Positions 7,957 through 17,588 of a DNA stretch of 64,000 bases are shown piece by piece. The stretch lies in NCBI RefSeq assembly GCF_000974765.1, contig NZ_BBWU01000051.1, forward strand, positions 1 to 64,000, read 5' to 3'. This DNA is from Sphingomonas changbaiensis NBRC 104936. Its GTDB lineage: Bacteria > Pseudomonadota > Alphaproteobacteria > Sphingomonadales > Sphingomonadaceae. The position numbers were made by a program, and so were the translations under genes. Numbering within the stretch: position 1 is the first letter of the stretch; each line of letters starts with the position of its first letter. Below the pieces are notes generated by a model, which did not search any database, was not told the DNA's origin, and was given only the letters and a program-made list of their open reading frames with translations.

Positions 7957-8604
7957 ATGAGCGAAGATCTGACCATCTGGACCCTGGACTGGGTGCCCGA
8001 AGGGCCACGCGGGTTCGTCCGAGATTTGCGGTTGCGCTGGGCCGCCGAAGAAGCAGGGCTTCGCTACGACGTTCGCACCGTTGCCTTTGAGGACCGTGAC
8101 ACCAACCACCTTGATCGGCAGCCGTTCGGGCAAGTGCCATTTCTTACAGATGGCGAGATTACGATCTTTGAAAGCGGTGCATGCCTGCTACACTTGGCAC
8201 GTAAGAGCGATACCCTGATGCCGCGGAGCGCAACCGGCGAAGCTGAAACCCTCCAGTGGGTAATTGCCGCGCTCAATTCCATTGAAATGGTTTCCGTTTC
8301 GTGGTGGTTCCTCGGGCTCTCCGGGGACAATGAAAATGGCTTGTCTGGATGGCTCGACAGTCGGCTTGCTCACATGGAAGCCATATTGAGCGAACGCGAA
8401 TGGCTCGTCAGAGACCGGTTCACTGCTGCCGATCTGATGATGGCCGACGTGCTGCGCGTTCCTGCCATTCGCGACCGGGGTGACCGCCCCGCCAGCGAAT
8501 CCTACGTTGAACGTCTTGTTTCTCGACCCGCTTTCAAGAAGGCTCATGCCGACCAGCTGAGGCATTTCGCGGCCGCCGATGACAGCCGGGCCAGGCGCAT
8601 TTGA
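7957..8604 (+). CDS. glutathione S-transferase family protein
   Basis: A 215-residue cytoplasmic protein. The N-terminal thioredoxin-like domain (about 5-85) contains FGQVPFLTDGEITIFESGAC, which matches the cis-proline and the ES glutathione-gamma-glutamyl contact of GST folds. The C-terminal helical domain includes FTAADLMMADVL, the N-capping box motif. An upstream in-frame ATG at 7948 would add three residues. It follows the AraC/GyrI-type regulator closely and in the same direction, suggesting induced detoxification. Substrate unknown. Confidence 0.85.
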   Translation: MSEDLTIWTLDWVPEGPRGFVRDLRLRWAAEEAGLRYDVRTVAFEDRDTNHLDRQPFGQVPFLTDGEITIFESGACLLHLARKSDTLMPRSATGEAETLQWVIAALNSIEMVSVSWWFLGLSGDNENGLSGWLDSRLAHMEAILSEREWLVRDRFTAADLMMADVLRVPAIRDRGDRPASESYVERLVSRPAFKKAHADQLRHFAAADDSRARRI

Positions 8605-8733
8605 GCTTTTCAACTCCGGTTGATAATCAGCGAGCCGCGAACGCCAAGTGTTAAGGCGCGTTGCTGCCGCGGTGGCTCACCGCCTCAATCCAGATGTCAA
8701 GATGGCCTCGAACCCGACGGCGCGCACAACAAA

Positions 8734-8765
8734 GGACGGGCGCCGCATCGTTGCAGCGCCCGTCC
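8734..8765 (-). terminator. rho-independent terminator of the PEP-CTERM gene
   Basis: A perfect 10-bp stem (GGACGGGCGC / GCGCCCGTCC) with a 12-base loop, followed on the minus strand by TTTGTTG. It lies 25 bases after the stop of the gene at 8790. Confidence 0.7.
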
Positions 8766-8789
8766 GGAATAATCTCAAAACCTGTTCGA

Positions 8790-9470
8790 CTAAGCGATCT
8801 GCGCCAGCGCCGGAGCTCGCTTGCGGCGCGTTGCGAACCCGATCCCGCCGAAACCGAACAGCATCATGGCCCATGTTGCGGGCTCCGGAACAGCGGCAAC
8901 CGTTCCTGAACCGAATTGGGCAGTCGCAGTCAGCGAATATTGGGTATTCCCGCCCAAGGATGTGGACAAATTCACGCTGTAACTGCCGTTAGCAGACGGA
9001 TCGAAGCCGATTGGCGCCCAATTGAACCGGAAGCTGTTCTGACTGCTGTAGCTGCCGGTCAGGGCGTCAAAAGCTGCGGTATTGTCGTTTCCGGGAGCGA
9101 GCGGATTATAGCTGAAAGTCTGGCCGGTTCCGATGTTCGTTAGCGTGATCAGAGCGCTGTCAGCGCCATGGTTGAATAACCCGAGGTCCCAGTCGAAACT
9201 GTATTGGTCCGCTGGAAGGCCCAGCGCGAACGAATAGACGTTGCCAGTGGACGCCGGTGCAACCTCGCCGGTCTGGTGAATGCGAAGAGCCAGTTCGTCA
9301 CCTAAACCGACGGCTGTAGCGTCCACAAGGGTATTCGAAGGGCTGTAATTGTTGCCATGGCCGTATTGCCATCCCTCGCGCGGCGCGGAATTCGGTGTCG
9401 CAGCATCCTGAGCAAGAGCCGGCGTGGCCAACGACACTGCCGCCACGGCAATGCAAAGCTTTCCTATCAT
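8790..9470 (-). CDS. PEPxxWA-CTERM sorting-domain secreted protein
   Basis: A 226-residue exported protein from the ATG at 9470, which follows GGGGTGAG. It has a signal peptide (CIAVAAVSLATPALAQ), a beta-rich body of about 165 residues without catalytic motifs, and a C-terminal sorting tag VPEPATWAMMLFGFGGIGFA followed by RRKR. The PEPxxWA form is characteristic of sphingomonads and is recognised by an exosortase/PEP-CTERM sorting system, which is not in this window. Many such proteins are surface- or exopolysaccharide-associated; the role of this one is unknown. Confidence 0.88.
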   Translation of the reverse strand: MIGKLCIAVAAVSLATPALAQDAATPNSAPREGWQYGHGNNYSPSNTLVDATAVGLGDELALRIHQTGEVAPASTGNVYSFALGLPADQYSFDWDLGLFNHGADSALITLTNIGTGQTFSYNPLAPGNDNTAAFDALTGSYSSQNSFRFNWAPIGFDPSANGSYSVNLSTSLGGNTQYSLTATAQFGSGTVAAVPEPATWAMMLFGFGGIGFATRRKRAPALAQIA

Positions 9471-10327
9471 TATACTCACCCCTTGGGGCGCGAAGTCGCC
9501 CGCACGAGGGCTACGGATGGACTGGTCCAAATGATTGGAAAATTTTGCCACCAGAAAAATCGTGCCAGATCGGAGCAATCTGCGCCGAGCGTATGTCCGC
9601 GGGCCACTTCAACGAACGACCGATTCTAGGATCGCGCGGCCGCCCTGCGAACGACCGCTATGAAGGCACGAAGTGGACAATGCCGTGAACTGTGTCGCGC
9701 GGCAGCTAGGGGCGCTGATCGGCCCTCTAAATTTCGATCGCAAGTGCCCGCTCGGGCGATCTGAGACCCGCGGCGGAGATCCCGCAAGGGCGCGCCGTCC
9801 ACAATTGCGTCCTCATGCCGGACTTGGGCGTAGCTCCTATGAGGTTTGCCCGTGAATACGGCGGTCCCGGAGCGGCTCGGTCAGGAAGGATCGTTGCGGC
9901 CGCCGTTTTAGGGGCCGGACGAAGAAATCGCGGCAAACTGCTCCTATCTGGCAATCTGGAGACGAGCAGTAGGCAATTGCCTTTCTTGTTGACGATGCTT
10001 GGTCGGCCCACCTGGTCGCGCCTCAGTTTGTGGAACGCCCCGAATGAAGTGGGTCCCACCTTGGGTGCCGGCACGGTCGGGCGGCCGCTTCCGACACCCT
10101 CGCCGAGCTTGGCCTTGGCCATCGTGAGCATGCCTGCGGCAGCGCAGGAACATCCCGTCAAAAGTCTTTGTATCGTGGGAACAATGTTTTCTTTTCTTAC
10201 AGAGCAAAACCATAGCTGGGCGCGCATTGCCGGCGCGTAGTTGCACCTTGACAACTCCGAAAAATGGCTCTGGATAACGTATACGATTCTTGGCGCCCAA
10301 TGTCGGGAACGAACAGGGAGAGATTGA
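9471..10327. other. long intergenic region upstream of the TonB receptor
   Basis: About 857 bases. Frames on both strands (for example 9815-10240 plus, 9944-10300 minus) show no signal peptide, domain or family signature. The only candidate signal is TTGACA at 10248 with GATAAC 19 bases later (10273), a loose sigma-70 promoter in front of the receptor gene. The rest may hold a decayed gene or regulatory RNA that I cannot identify. Confidence 0.4.
10248..10278 (+). promoter_or_regulatory. possible sigma-70 promoter for the TonB-receptor operon
   Basis: TTGACA (10248-10253) and GATAAC (10273-10278), spacer 19 bases, about 50 bases before the receptor ATG. The spacer is longer than ideal. Confidence 0.3.
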
Positions 10328-13231
10328 ATGGGAACCGTTGGGAGGGCCGCGCTAGCGGCGCTCGTTGGCACCTGCTGTCACACCGCTTTGTTGGCGCAAA
10401 CCGCACCGGCCGAAGTTCAGGTGAGCTCTGCCACGCCAGCTGAACAGGACATTGTTGTTACCGGGTCACGAATTGCGCGAACCGGCGAGACGACCACCAC
10501 GCCGACTGTCATGCTGGGCGCGGAAGACGTGGCACGAGCGGGTTCCGTCAGCTCCGGTGATCTCCTCCGTCAGCTCCCGGCGGTTGCACCTGGCCTTGGT
10601 TCCGAATCCTCCGGCGTCACCTTCAACGGGGCCGGCCTGGATCTCGTCGATCTTCGCGCATTGGGTACTAATCGGACGCTTGTACTCGTCAATGGCCGGC
10701 GGCAGGTCGGCTCGAACCCGAATACCACGTCGGTCGATCTGAACACGATCCCGACCCCGCTGATCGAGCGCATCGAAGTCATCACGGGGGGCGCCTCTGC
10801 GGTTTACGGCGCCGACGCTGTGTCTGGCGTTCTCAACGTCATCCTCAAGCACGACTTCGAGGGTTTTCAGGTCGACGCGCAACTCGGCACATCGCAGCGG
10901 GGGGATGCCACCCGCTACTCGATCAGCGGTCTCGCCGGCACTAATTTCCCTGACGGACGCGGCAACGTGAACGCGTTCATCGGCTATACCCGCGAAGGCG
11001 GTATCGCCTATGATGCCCGGAAGCAGGCCATCAATGGCCGCAACTATATCGCAAATCCCGCGAGCAAAGGACCGAACGACGGGGTTCCGGACTGGATCAT
11101 CGTCGATAATGTTCGCCAGATCGGCGGCCAGCAGCAGTCGGCCTTTATCCTCAACCGTGGCAACGGTCCTGAAGCATTCGGCTTCAACGAGGACGGCAGT
11201 GTTCGGCCGTTCGCGCTCGGTCCTTCAGGCCTGATCGGGGGCGGCCAGTATACCGATGGCGGCGAGGCCGAGCTTGGCTATGACTCTCAATGTCCTCAGG
11301 CAAAGTGCGCGCTTCGCATTCCCGTCCAGCGCTTCCTGGTGTCGGCCAACGGAAATTACGAGCTGAGCGATGCGTTCGACCTATTCTTCGAAGGCCGTTT
11401 CGCCAAAACCAAATCCTCGTCGCGCTTCGGCTCCGTCTTTGAGATCCCCCCGAATACGAACAAAATTTCGATCAACAATCCGTTTGTCACTCCGTCCCTG
11501 GCTGCCCTGATGCAGCAGGCAAACGTCACGTCGATCGGGATCCTTCGCTCGGACCAGGAGCTCGGTTTGCGCGGCCAAGATACGAGCCGCGACTTGTTTC
11601 AGTTCGTTGCCGGGTCCCGGGGAACAATCGGCATCGGCGACTTCAAGTACGAGGCATCGGTGCAGTATGGCGAAACCGATTTCTCGAACACGCGCGTCAA
11701 TGACGTCGATCAGCGGCGCTTCCTGAATGCGCTCGACGCCGTGCGCGACCCCGACGGCGTTATCCGCTGCCGCTCAGTGGACGCGCGGAGCCAAGGCTGC
11801 GTTCCCATCAACTTCCTCCAGGATGGCGCGGCGATCACGCCTGCAGCGCTCTCCTACATCAAGATTCCGTTCGCGACCGAGACCGCCAATCTTACCCAGC
11901 TTGTCGCAACCGCGAACGTGACCGGCTCGCTTGGAGACTTCTGGGGCGCAGGCCCGATCGGGATTTCGGCCGGTGCCGAATATCGGCGCGAGAAGAGCGT
12001 ATATCTCGTTTCGCCTGTGGACGCTGCGGGACAGGGCTTCTTCTTCACCAAGCGTCAGTCGACGTCCGGCCAGTTCGACGTCGCCGAAGTCTTTGCCGAA
12101 ACGGTGGTCCCGATCCTGACGAACGTGCCGCTCGCCAAGAAGCTCGAGCTCGAAGCTGCGGTGCGCCTCTCGGACTATTCGACGTCGGGTCGAACCACCA
12201 GCTGGAAATTCGGCGGGACTTACGCACCGACGAGCGACATTCGTTTTCGGGCCATCCTTGCCCGCGCCGTCCGCGCCCCGAACGTTGGCGAGCTTTTCTC
12301 GCCCGGCAGCGAAGGATTTCTGACGGTTGATGATCCTTGCGACGTCAATTTCGTCGGGCGGAGCGGAAACCGTGCAACCAACTGCGCCGCGCTGGGCGTG
12401 CCCGCGGGCTATGTCTCGAACGCCCGCACAATCAATATTCGCACCAGCACCAGCGGAAATCCCAACCTCGATGTCGAGACGGCCGACACTTTGACCGCGG
12501 GCGCTGTCCTTACGCCGTCCTTCCTGCCGGGCTTCTCGGCAACGGTCGACTATTTCCGCATCAAGATCAAAGACGCGATCAACGTCTTTGCGGCCCAGGA
12601 CATTCTGAACAACTGCGTCGACCTGAACACGATCGACAATCCGTTCTGCCAGTCGATCACGCGTGCGAACGGCGGAGACATCCAGCAGATCCGCCGCCAA
12701 AACATCAACGTCTCCCGTCTCGACCGCGAGGGCGTCGATTTCGAACTGCGCTGGCGTGAGACCATCGGCGACCTCGGCACCCTGAACTTCGGCTTGGTCG
12801 GCTCGCGCATGTTCAAGGTGACGACGGTTGTCGCGCCGGGAACACTTACGGGCAGCAACGTGATCGATTTCAATGGCGAGTTCGGCTATCCGAAGTGGAA
12901 GGCTCGGCTGACCACCAACTGGGAGATCGATCGCTTCGATCTGACCGGCACGGTCAATTATCTGTCCAACATGGTGCGTGACGTGCAGCCCTCCACGCCG
13001 GAAGATAACCGCGCGACTTATGGAAGCGGCAATTTCCTCCTCTTCAACCTGCAGGGCGGCTATCGCTTCACGGACAAGATCCGGGCCTATGCCGGCATCG
13101 ACAATGTGTTCGATCGCCAGCCCCCGAATCTGCCGGACACGCGTGCAGGCGGGGCAGGCAGCTATGCCGGTGCAGAGATCTTCCCGATCACGGGGCGCTT
13201 CTTCTACGCCGGCCTATCGGTGGGCTTCTGA
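10328..13231 (+). CDS. TonB-dependent outer-membrane receptor
   Basis: A 967-residue outer-membrane transporter. It has a signal peptide ending near LLAQTA, then QDIVVTGSRIAR, the usual sphingomonad/Caulobacter TonB-box region. The plug domain (about 50-200) contains LVLVNGRRQVG and the conserved EVITGGASAVYGADAVSG. The 22-strand barrel ends in the terminal phenylalanine LSVGF. The start at 10328 has GGAGAG five bases before the ATG. It is first in an apparent operon with an exported prolyl-oligopeptidase-like enzyme and an exported amidase, which points to a peptide- or amide-containing ligand rather than a siderophore. The ligand is inferred from context only. Confidence 0.94.
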   Translation: MGTVGRAALAALVGTCCHTALLAQTAPAEVQVSSATPAEQDIVVTGSRIARTGETTTTPTVMLGAEDVARAGSVSSGDLLRQLPAVAPGLGSESSGVTFNGAGLDLVDLRALGTNRTLVLVNGRRQVGSNPNTTSVDLNTIPTPLIERIEVITGGASAVYGADAVSGVLNVILKHDFEGFQVDAQLGTSQRGDATRYSISGLAGTNFPDGRGNVNAFIGYTREGGIAYDARKQAINGRNYIANPASKGPNDGVPDWIIVDNVRQIGGQQQSAFILNRGNGPEAFGFNEDGSVRPFALGPSGLIGGGQYTDGGEAELGYDSQCPQAKCALRIPVQRFLVSANGNYELSDAFDLFFEGRFAKTKSSSRFGSVFEIPPNTNKISINNPFVTPSLAALMQQANVTSIGILRSDQELGLRGQDTSRDLFQFVAGSRGTIGIGDFKYEASVQYGETDFSNTRVNDVDQRRFLNALDAVRDPDGVIRCRSVDARSQGCVPINFLQDGAAITPAALSYIKIPFATETANLTQLVATANVTGSLGDFWGAGPIGISAGAEYRREKSVYLVSPVDAAGQGFFFTKRQSTSGQFDVAEVFAETVVPILTNVPLAKKLELEAAVRLSDYSTSGRTTSWKFGGTYAPTSDIRFRAILARAVRAPNVGELFSPGSEGFLTVDDPCDVNFVGRSGNRATNCAALGVPAGYVSNARTINIRTSTSGNPNLDVETADTLTAGAVLTPSFLPGFSATVDYFRIKIKDAINVFAAQDILNNCVDLNTIDNPFCQSITRANGGDIQQIRRQNINVSRLDREGVDFELRWRETIGDLGTLNFGLVGSRMFKVTTVVAPGTLTGSNVIDFNGEFGYPKWKARLTTNWEIDRFDLTGTVNYLSNMVRDVQPSTPEDNRATYGSGNFLLFNLQGGYRFTDKIRAYAGIDNVFDRQPPNLPDTRAGGAGSYAGAEIFPITGRFFYAGLSVGF

Positions 13232-13239
13232 TAATCCTC

Positions 13240-13262
13240 GGCCCGGATCCTCGATCCGGGCC
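13240..13262 (+). terminator. intercistronic hairpin between receptor and peptidase
   Basis: GGCCCGGATC, loop CTC, GATCCGGGCC: a perfect 10-bp stem nine bases after the receptor stop and 17 bases before the next ATG. No T-run follows. It may stabilise the receptor mRNA or partly terminate, lowering downstream expression. Confidence 0.5.
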
Positions 13263-13279
13263 GTATTGGAGTTTCGGGA

Positions 13280-15415
13280 ATGCGACAGATTTGGTGCGTT
13301 GCGGCGCTGGTGTGCGCAATGCCGGTTGCGGGTGCTTTCGGGCAGGCAACAGCGGCGCCAGACGAACATGGGCCGGCCTGGCTGAATCAGAACAGCAGCC
13401 GGACATTGCATTGGGTTGAAGAACAACGCCGCAGCACGCTGGACAGGCTGCGCGCATCTCCGAATTTCGAGGCGCTGCAATCGGACGCCGTCGCCGTCCT
13501 GACTGACGATTCCCGGATCGAGGACGTCACCTTTATCGGCGACGACGTCTACCAATATCACCAGGAACGCGACCGGCCGTTGGGCGTGTGGCGGCGGACG
13601 TCCAAACAGTCCTACCTTGCCGGAAAGCCAAGCTGGGCCGTGGTTCTGGACCTGGACGCCTTGTCTGCTGCCGAAAAACACAAATGGTTCTTCGCGGGCG
13701 CCAGCTGTCGGGAACGACGCTGCCTGGTGCGGCTTTCCGAAAACGGCAAGGACGCGAACGATACGCGAGAGTTCGATCTCGACCAGCTGCGCTTCGTACC
13801 TGGCGGTTTTCAAATCCCGAACAGCAAGAGCAGGGCCTGGTGGTACGATGCCGATACCCTGCTCGTCTCGCCGGTCCTCGGACCCGACAGCGTCAACAAC
13901 TGGGACGTGCCCAAGACGCTGCGCGTGTGGCGTCGAGGGTCGGACCTCGCCAAGACGAAGCCGATATTCTCTATCGACGACAATGACGCAATGCTCAGCG
14001 TCTCGTTCATTCGGGCAGCCGGCAGCAACGCCTTCGTTGTCGCGCGGCATGTTGACTTCGAACGGCGCGAATACCGGTTGATGACCCTGGACGGCGCCAG
14101 CCGCCCGATTTCGCTGCCGCCCTATTCGTCGATCATGGGCGTGCATGCGGGGAAGCTGCTCCTTCGACCGAACGAGGCATGGCAACCGGAAGGCGCCGGG
14201 CAAGGCTTCGCGGCCGGCACGCTGGTTGCCGTCCCGCTGGCGCCGATCATGCAGGACGCGAAGGTCACGGATGCGGAGCTAATCTTCACGCCATCAGGCA
14301 ACGACGCCGTGCGCGGCACGGTGAGCGGTCGCGACCGCTTGTTCGTCGAGCTGTTGCATGACGGTTTTTCGCGCGTCGTCGAACTTCGCAGCGATGATCA
14401 GGGGCAGACCCGTGAGCGGTTGCTGCCCTTCAACAGTCCTCGGTTCCTGTCGGACATCAGCTTTGTCGACGGGAAGCTTCTGGCGCGTGAAGAAGCGCCT
14501 CTCATCCCCGAGCGGCTGATCCTGTTCGATCCGGACAATGGCGCAACCACGACGCTTGCGCAGCGCAAGCCACAGTTTGAAACGGCCAATCTCGTTTCCG
14601 AGCAGTTCCGCACCGTCAGCCGGGACGGAACGACGATAACATATCTGATCACGCACCGGCGCAACATGCCGCTCAACGGCAGCACGCCGACCCTCGTGTA
14701 TGGCTATGGCGGCTACGACGTTGCGGTGACGCCACGTTACGAGCCGATCTTCGGCAAACTGTGGCTGGAGCGGGGCGGCGCTTATGTGCAGGCGTATCTG
14801 CGGGGCGGTGGCGAGTTTCGGGCGCCGTGGCATCGCGGCGCGATGCGCAAAAACCGGCAGCAGCCGTTCGACGATATGGAGGCCGTTCTGGCGGACCTCA
14901 GCCGTCGCGGCGTCGCCACTCCCGCACACCTTGGCATCATGGGGCGCTCGAACGGCGGCCTGATGGTCGCAACCGTAATGGAGCAAAAACCCGAGCTGAT
15001 GAACGCAGTCGTCATCGGCGGCCCGCTGATCGATATGCTCGATTTCCATGAGCTTTCGCCGGGGGGGACCTGGCTTGCCGAATATGGAGACCCGCGCGAC
15101 CCGGATATGCGCAGCTTCCTCAGAAGCTACTCGCCGATGCAGAACATCGCGGATCCTGACATCCACTACCCGGTTCCGCTGATCATCACGGCGACCGACG
15201 ATGATCGAGTGTTGCCCGGGCATGCTCGCCGCTTTTCATATCGCCTGACCGCGCTGGGCCACAACAACATCTATTATGAGGATGCTCAAGGCGGGCATTA
15301 TTGGGAGCTGGCCGGCGGTCCGCCCCCCGGCGACTGGCGACTGCGTTCGCTCGCACGAGCCGTGGAGTTTACCTATCTGTGGGATCGCCTCGGCCCCAAG
15401 GCGGCCGCGCAGTGA
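13280..15415 (+). CDS. exported prolyl oligopeptidase family (S9) serine peptidase
   Basis: A 711-residue enzyme, close to the usual length of family S9A. A signal peptide (MRQIWCVAALVCAMPVAGAF) indicates export. The N-terminal half is the beta-propeller that gates the active site. The C-terminal alpha/beta-hydrolase has Ser557 (MGRSNGG), Asp641 (TATDDDRVLP) and His673 (QGGHYWE), a complete triad; Arg643 matches the substrate-binding Arg of prolyl oligopeptidase. Some sphingomonad S9 enzymes beside TonB receptors are lasso-peptide isopeptidases, but no lasso-peptide genes are visible here. The gene lies between the receptor and an amidase, with its stop overlapping the amidase start (GTGA). 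Confidence 0.9.
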   Translation: MRQIWCVAALVCAMPVAGAFGQATAAPDEHGPAWLNQNSSRTLHWVEEQRRSTLDRLRASPNFEALQSDAVAVLTDDSRIEDVTFIGDDVYQYHQERDRPLGVWRRTSKQSYLAGKPSWAVVLDLDALSAAEKHKWFFAGASCRERRCLVRLSENGKDANDTREFDLDQLRFVPGGFQIPNSKSRAWWYDADTLLVSPVLGPDSVNNWDVPKTLRVWRRGSDLAKTKPIFSIDDNDAMLSVSFIRAAGSNAFVVARHVDFERREYRLMTLDGASRPISLPPYSSIMGVHAGKLLLRPNEAWQPEGAGQGFAAGTLVAVPLAPIMQDAKVTDAELIFTPSGNDAVRGTVSGRDRLFVELLHDGFSRVVELRSDDQGQTRERLLPFNSPRFLSDISFVDGKLLAREEAPLIPERLILFDPDNGATTTLAQRKPQFETANLVSEQFRTVSRDGTTITYLITHRRNMPLNGSTPTLVYGYGGYDVAVTPRYEPIFGKLWLERGGAYVQAYLRGGGEFRAPWHRGAMRKNRQQPFDDMEAVLADLSRRGVATPAHLGIMGRSNGGLMVATVMEQKPELMNAVVIGGPLIDMLDFHELSPGGTWLAEYGDPRDPDMRSFLRSYSPMQNIADPDIHYPVPLIITATDDDRVLPGHARRFSYRLTALGHNNIYYEDAQGGHYWELAGGPPPGDWRLRSLARAVEFTYLWDRLGPKAAAQ

Positions 15416-16998
15416 AGCTGATATGCGCCTTGATGCTCGCCGGATTGTCCTCGACGGCGCTTGCCGCCTCCTCGCCGGATTCGCTGATCGTCGAACGCTC
15501 CATCTCGGAGATGGACGACATGCTCGCGAGCGGACAAACCACGTCGCGCGCGCTGGTGCAGGACTATCTGGAGCGGATCACGGAAATCGACCGGGCGGGG
15601 CCGGCGATCAACAGCGTGATTGCGATCAACCCGGACGCCTTGGCCCAGGCGCGCGCACTTGACGACGAACGACGGGCGGGGCGCGTTCGCGGGCCGCTCC
15701 ATGGCATCCCTGTCTTGATCAAGGACAATATCGAGACGAAGGACAGGTTGCCGACCACGGCCGGATCGCTCGCTCTAAAGGACAATGTTTCCGGACGCGA
15801 TGCGCCATTGGTTGCTCGGCTTAGGGCGGCCGGAGCGATAATTCTCGGCAAGACGAATCTCTCGGAATGGGCCAATATTCGGTCCACTCGATCGTCGAGC
15901 GGCTGGAGCGCTGTTGGCGGCCTGACCAAGAACCCATACGCGCTTGACAGGAACGCCTGCGGCTCGAGCTCCGGAAGCGGCGCAGCGGCAGCTGCTAGCC
16001 TGGCCGCCGCCGCAGTGGGGACGGAGACCGACGGCTCGGTTACCTGCCCGGCGGCCGTGAACGGCATTGTGGGACTCAAGCCCACAGTCGGACTCGTCTC
16101 CCGCACCTATGTCGTCCCGATCTCTCATAGCCAGGACACGGCAGGACCAATGGCGCGCACCGTGCGCGACGCTGCGCTTTTGCTGACCGCCATGGCCGGC
16201 AGCGACCCGGCCGATCCTGCCACAGCAGACTCAGATAGGCACCGGACAAATTTTGCGGCTGCCCTTTCGCCGGATGCGCTTAAGGGCAAGCGATTGGGCG
16301 TCCTTCGTTTTGCGGTGGGTCCGAGCCCGGAAACCGTCCGGCTGTTCGATGCGGCTCTGAAGGACCTGCAAGCCGCCGGCGCCGAACTGGTCGAGATCGA
16401 TGCCATGCCCAATCGGGCGCAGATTCGAGACGCCGAGCAGGTCGTCCTGATGACGGAACTCAAGGCCGACCTCGACGCATATCTTTCCTCCACCGACCCC
16501 AAAAAGGTGCACACTCGCAGCCTGGCAGACGTGATCGCGTTCAATCGCGAGAACGCGTCGACCGAGTTGCGCTGGTTCGGGCAGGAACGGTTCGAGCAAA
16601 GTGTCGAAACCAAGGGTCTCAGCGATCCCGAATATCTGAAGGCGCGTATGACTGCGCGGAGCCTTGCCGGCCCTGAGGGGATCGACGCACTGCTCAAGGC
16701 GCATCAGCTGGACGCACTGATCGCGCCGACCACGGGACCGTCTTGGACCACCGATCTCATCAACGGCGATCATGTCGGCGGCGGGGGGGCGGGCAGTTTG
16801 GCCGCCGTGGCGGGATATCCGCACCTTACGGTACCGATGGGGCTGGTCCATGGCCTTCCTGTTGGCCTTTCCTTCATCGGCACGGCCTGGGACGACGCGG
16901 ATATATTGGCCCTTGGCTACGCCTATGAGCAGCGGACAAAACGTCGCCAACCGCCTGGCGACTCCGAAGGCATCCCGGGGCCGGCCGAACGGCCGTGA
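15412..16998 (+). CDS. exported amidase (amidase signature family)
   Basis: A 528-residue amide hydrolase. The GTG at 15412 overlaps the peptidase stop and begins a signal peptide (MKLICALMLAGLSSTALAAS), so it is preferred over the longer frame from 15301. The amidase-signature triad is complete: Lys104 (VLIKDNIE), cis-Ser186 (CGSSSGSG) and nucleophile Ser209 (TETDGSVTCPA). The C-terminal part (HLTVPMGLVHGLPVGLSFIG) is typical of the family. It probably acts in the periplasm on a C-terminal amide or on an amide released from the imported ligand. Substrate not known. Confidence 0.92.
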   Translation: MKLICALMLAGLSSTALAASSPDSLIVERSISEMDDMLASGQTTSRALVQDYLERITEIDRAGPAINSVIAINPDALAQARALDDERRAGRVRGPLHGIPVLIKDNIETKDRLPTTAGSLALKDNVSGRDAPLVARLRAAGAIILGKTNLSEWANIRSTRSSSGWSAVGGLTKNPYALDRNACGSSSGSGAAAAASLAAAAVGTETDGSVTCPAAVNGIVGLKPTVGLVSRTYVVPISHSQDTAGPMARTVRDAALLLTAMAGSDPADPATADSDRHRTNFAAALSPDALKGKRLGVLRFAVGPSPETVRLFDAALKDLQAAGAELVEIDAMPNRAQIRDAEQVVLMTELKADLDAYLSSTDPKKVHTRSLADVIAFNRENASTELRWFGQERFEQSVETKGLSDPEYLKARMTARSLAGPEGIDALLKAHQLDALIAPTTGPSWTTDLINGDHVGGGGAGSLAAVAGYPHLTVPMGLVHGLPVGLSFIGTAWDDADILALGYAYEQRTKRRQPPGDSEGIPGPAERP

Positions 16999-17588
16999 TC
17001 AAGGAGGGCGCCCGCTTCGCCGCGCCTGCCCATGGGCACGACCACAGCCGACGCGGACGGAAATGATCGATAACGACCCGTTTGCTGCAGACCACTATGA
17101 GGATGCGCCGTCCTGTGTGGAACTCCTGGCTCGGGTAACCGATCCACTTCATTGCGCCTGGCGTTCGGTCAAGTAAACTGCAGGGTAGGTCTTTGGCGGG
17201 GCCCGTATCGCTACAGCATCGCTGAGGCTCGGTCATATCTGCGAAGCGCTTGAGCTTAAGCCCTTGTTTCTGCCCGCCAACACCGATGAGACGTCTCAGC
17301 AGCAGCGCGAATTTCAGCTTCCAGCATCGCTTTGAGATCGCGCGATGGTCGGAATAGAGGCGGGAAGCGGACGAGACGCACGCTCACTGATAAGGGCTGC
17401 AATGGGCGCAAAACGGTCCCTAGCGATGGCGACTCCAAGTCGCGGAGCAGTGAGACTTCTTTTTTCTATCTCAACACGCGCGACCGATGTCGACGCCTGG
17501 CACCCTGTCGTTGCCATGCCGCGGGTGTGGGTTTTTCGCGCAGCGTCGTCTTTACGTCGGAGCATCCAAGGCTCCGACTGGAGGGACA
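16999..17588. other. intergenic region, no gene recognised
   Basis: About 590 bases after the amidase. A 37-codon frame (17063-17176, MIDNDPFAADHYEDA...) follows GGACGGAA but has no recognisable family. The rest shows no signature on either strand. No repeat or RNA gene was identified. Confidence 0.4.

Noticed and set aside
9815-10300. Overlapping frames upstream of the TonB receptor
   Set aside because: No ribosome-binding site, signal or family pattern on either strand; left as unassigned intergenic DNA.
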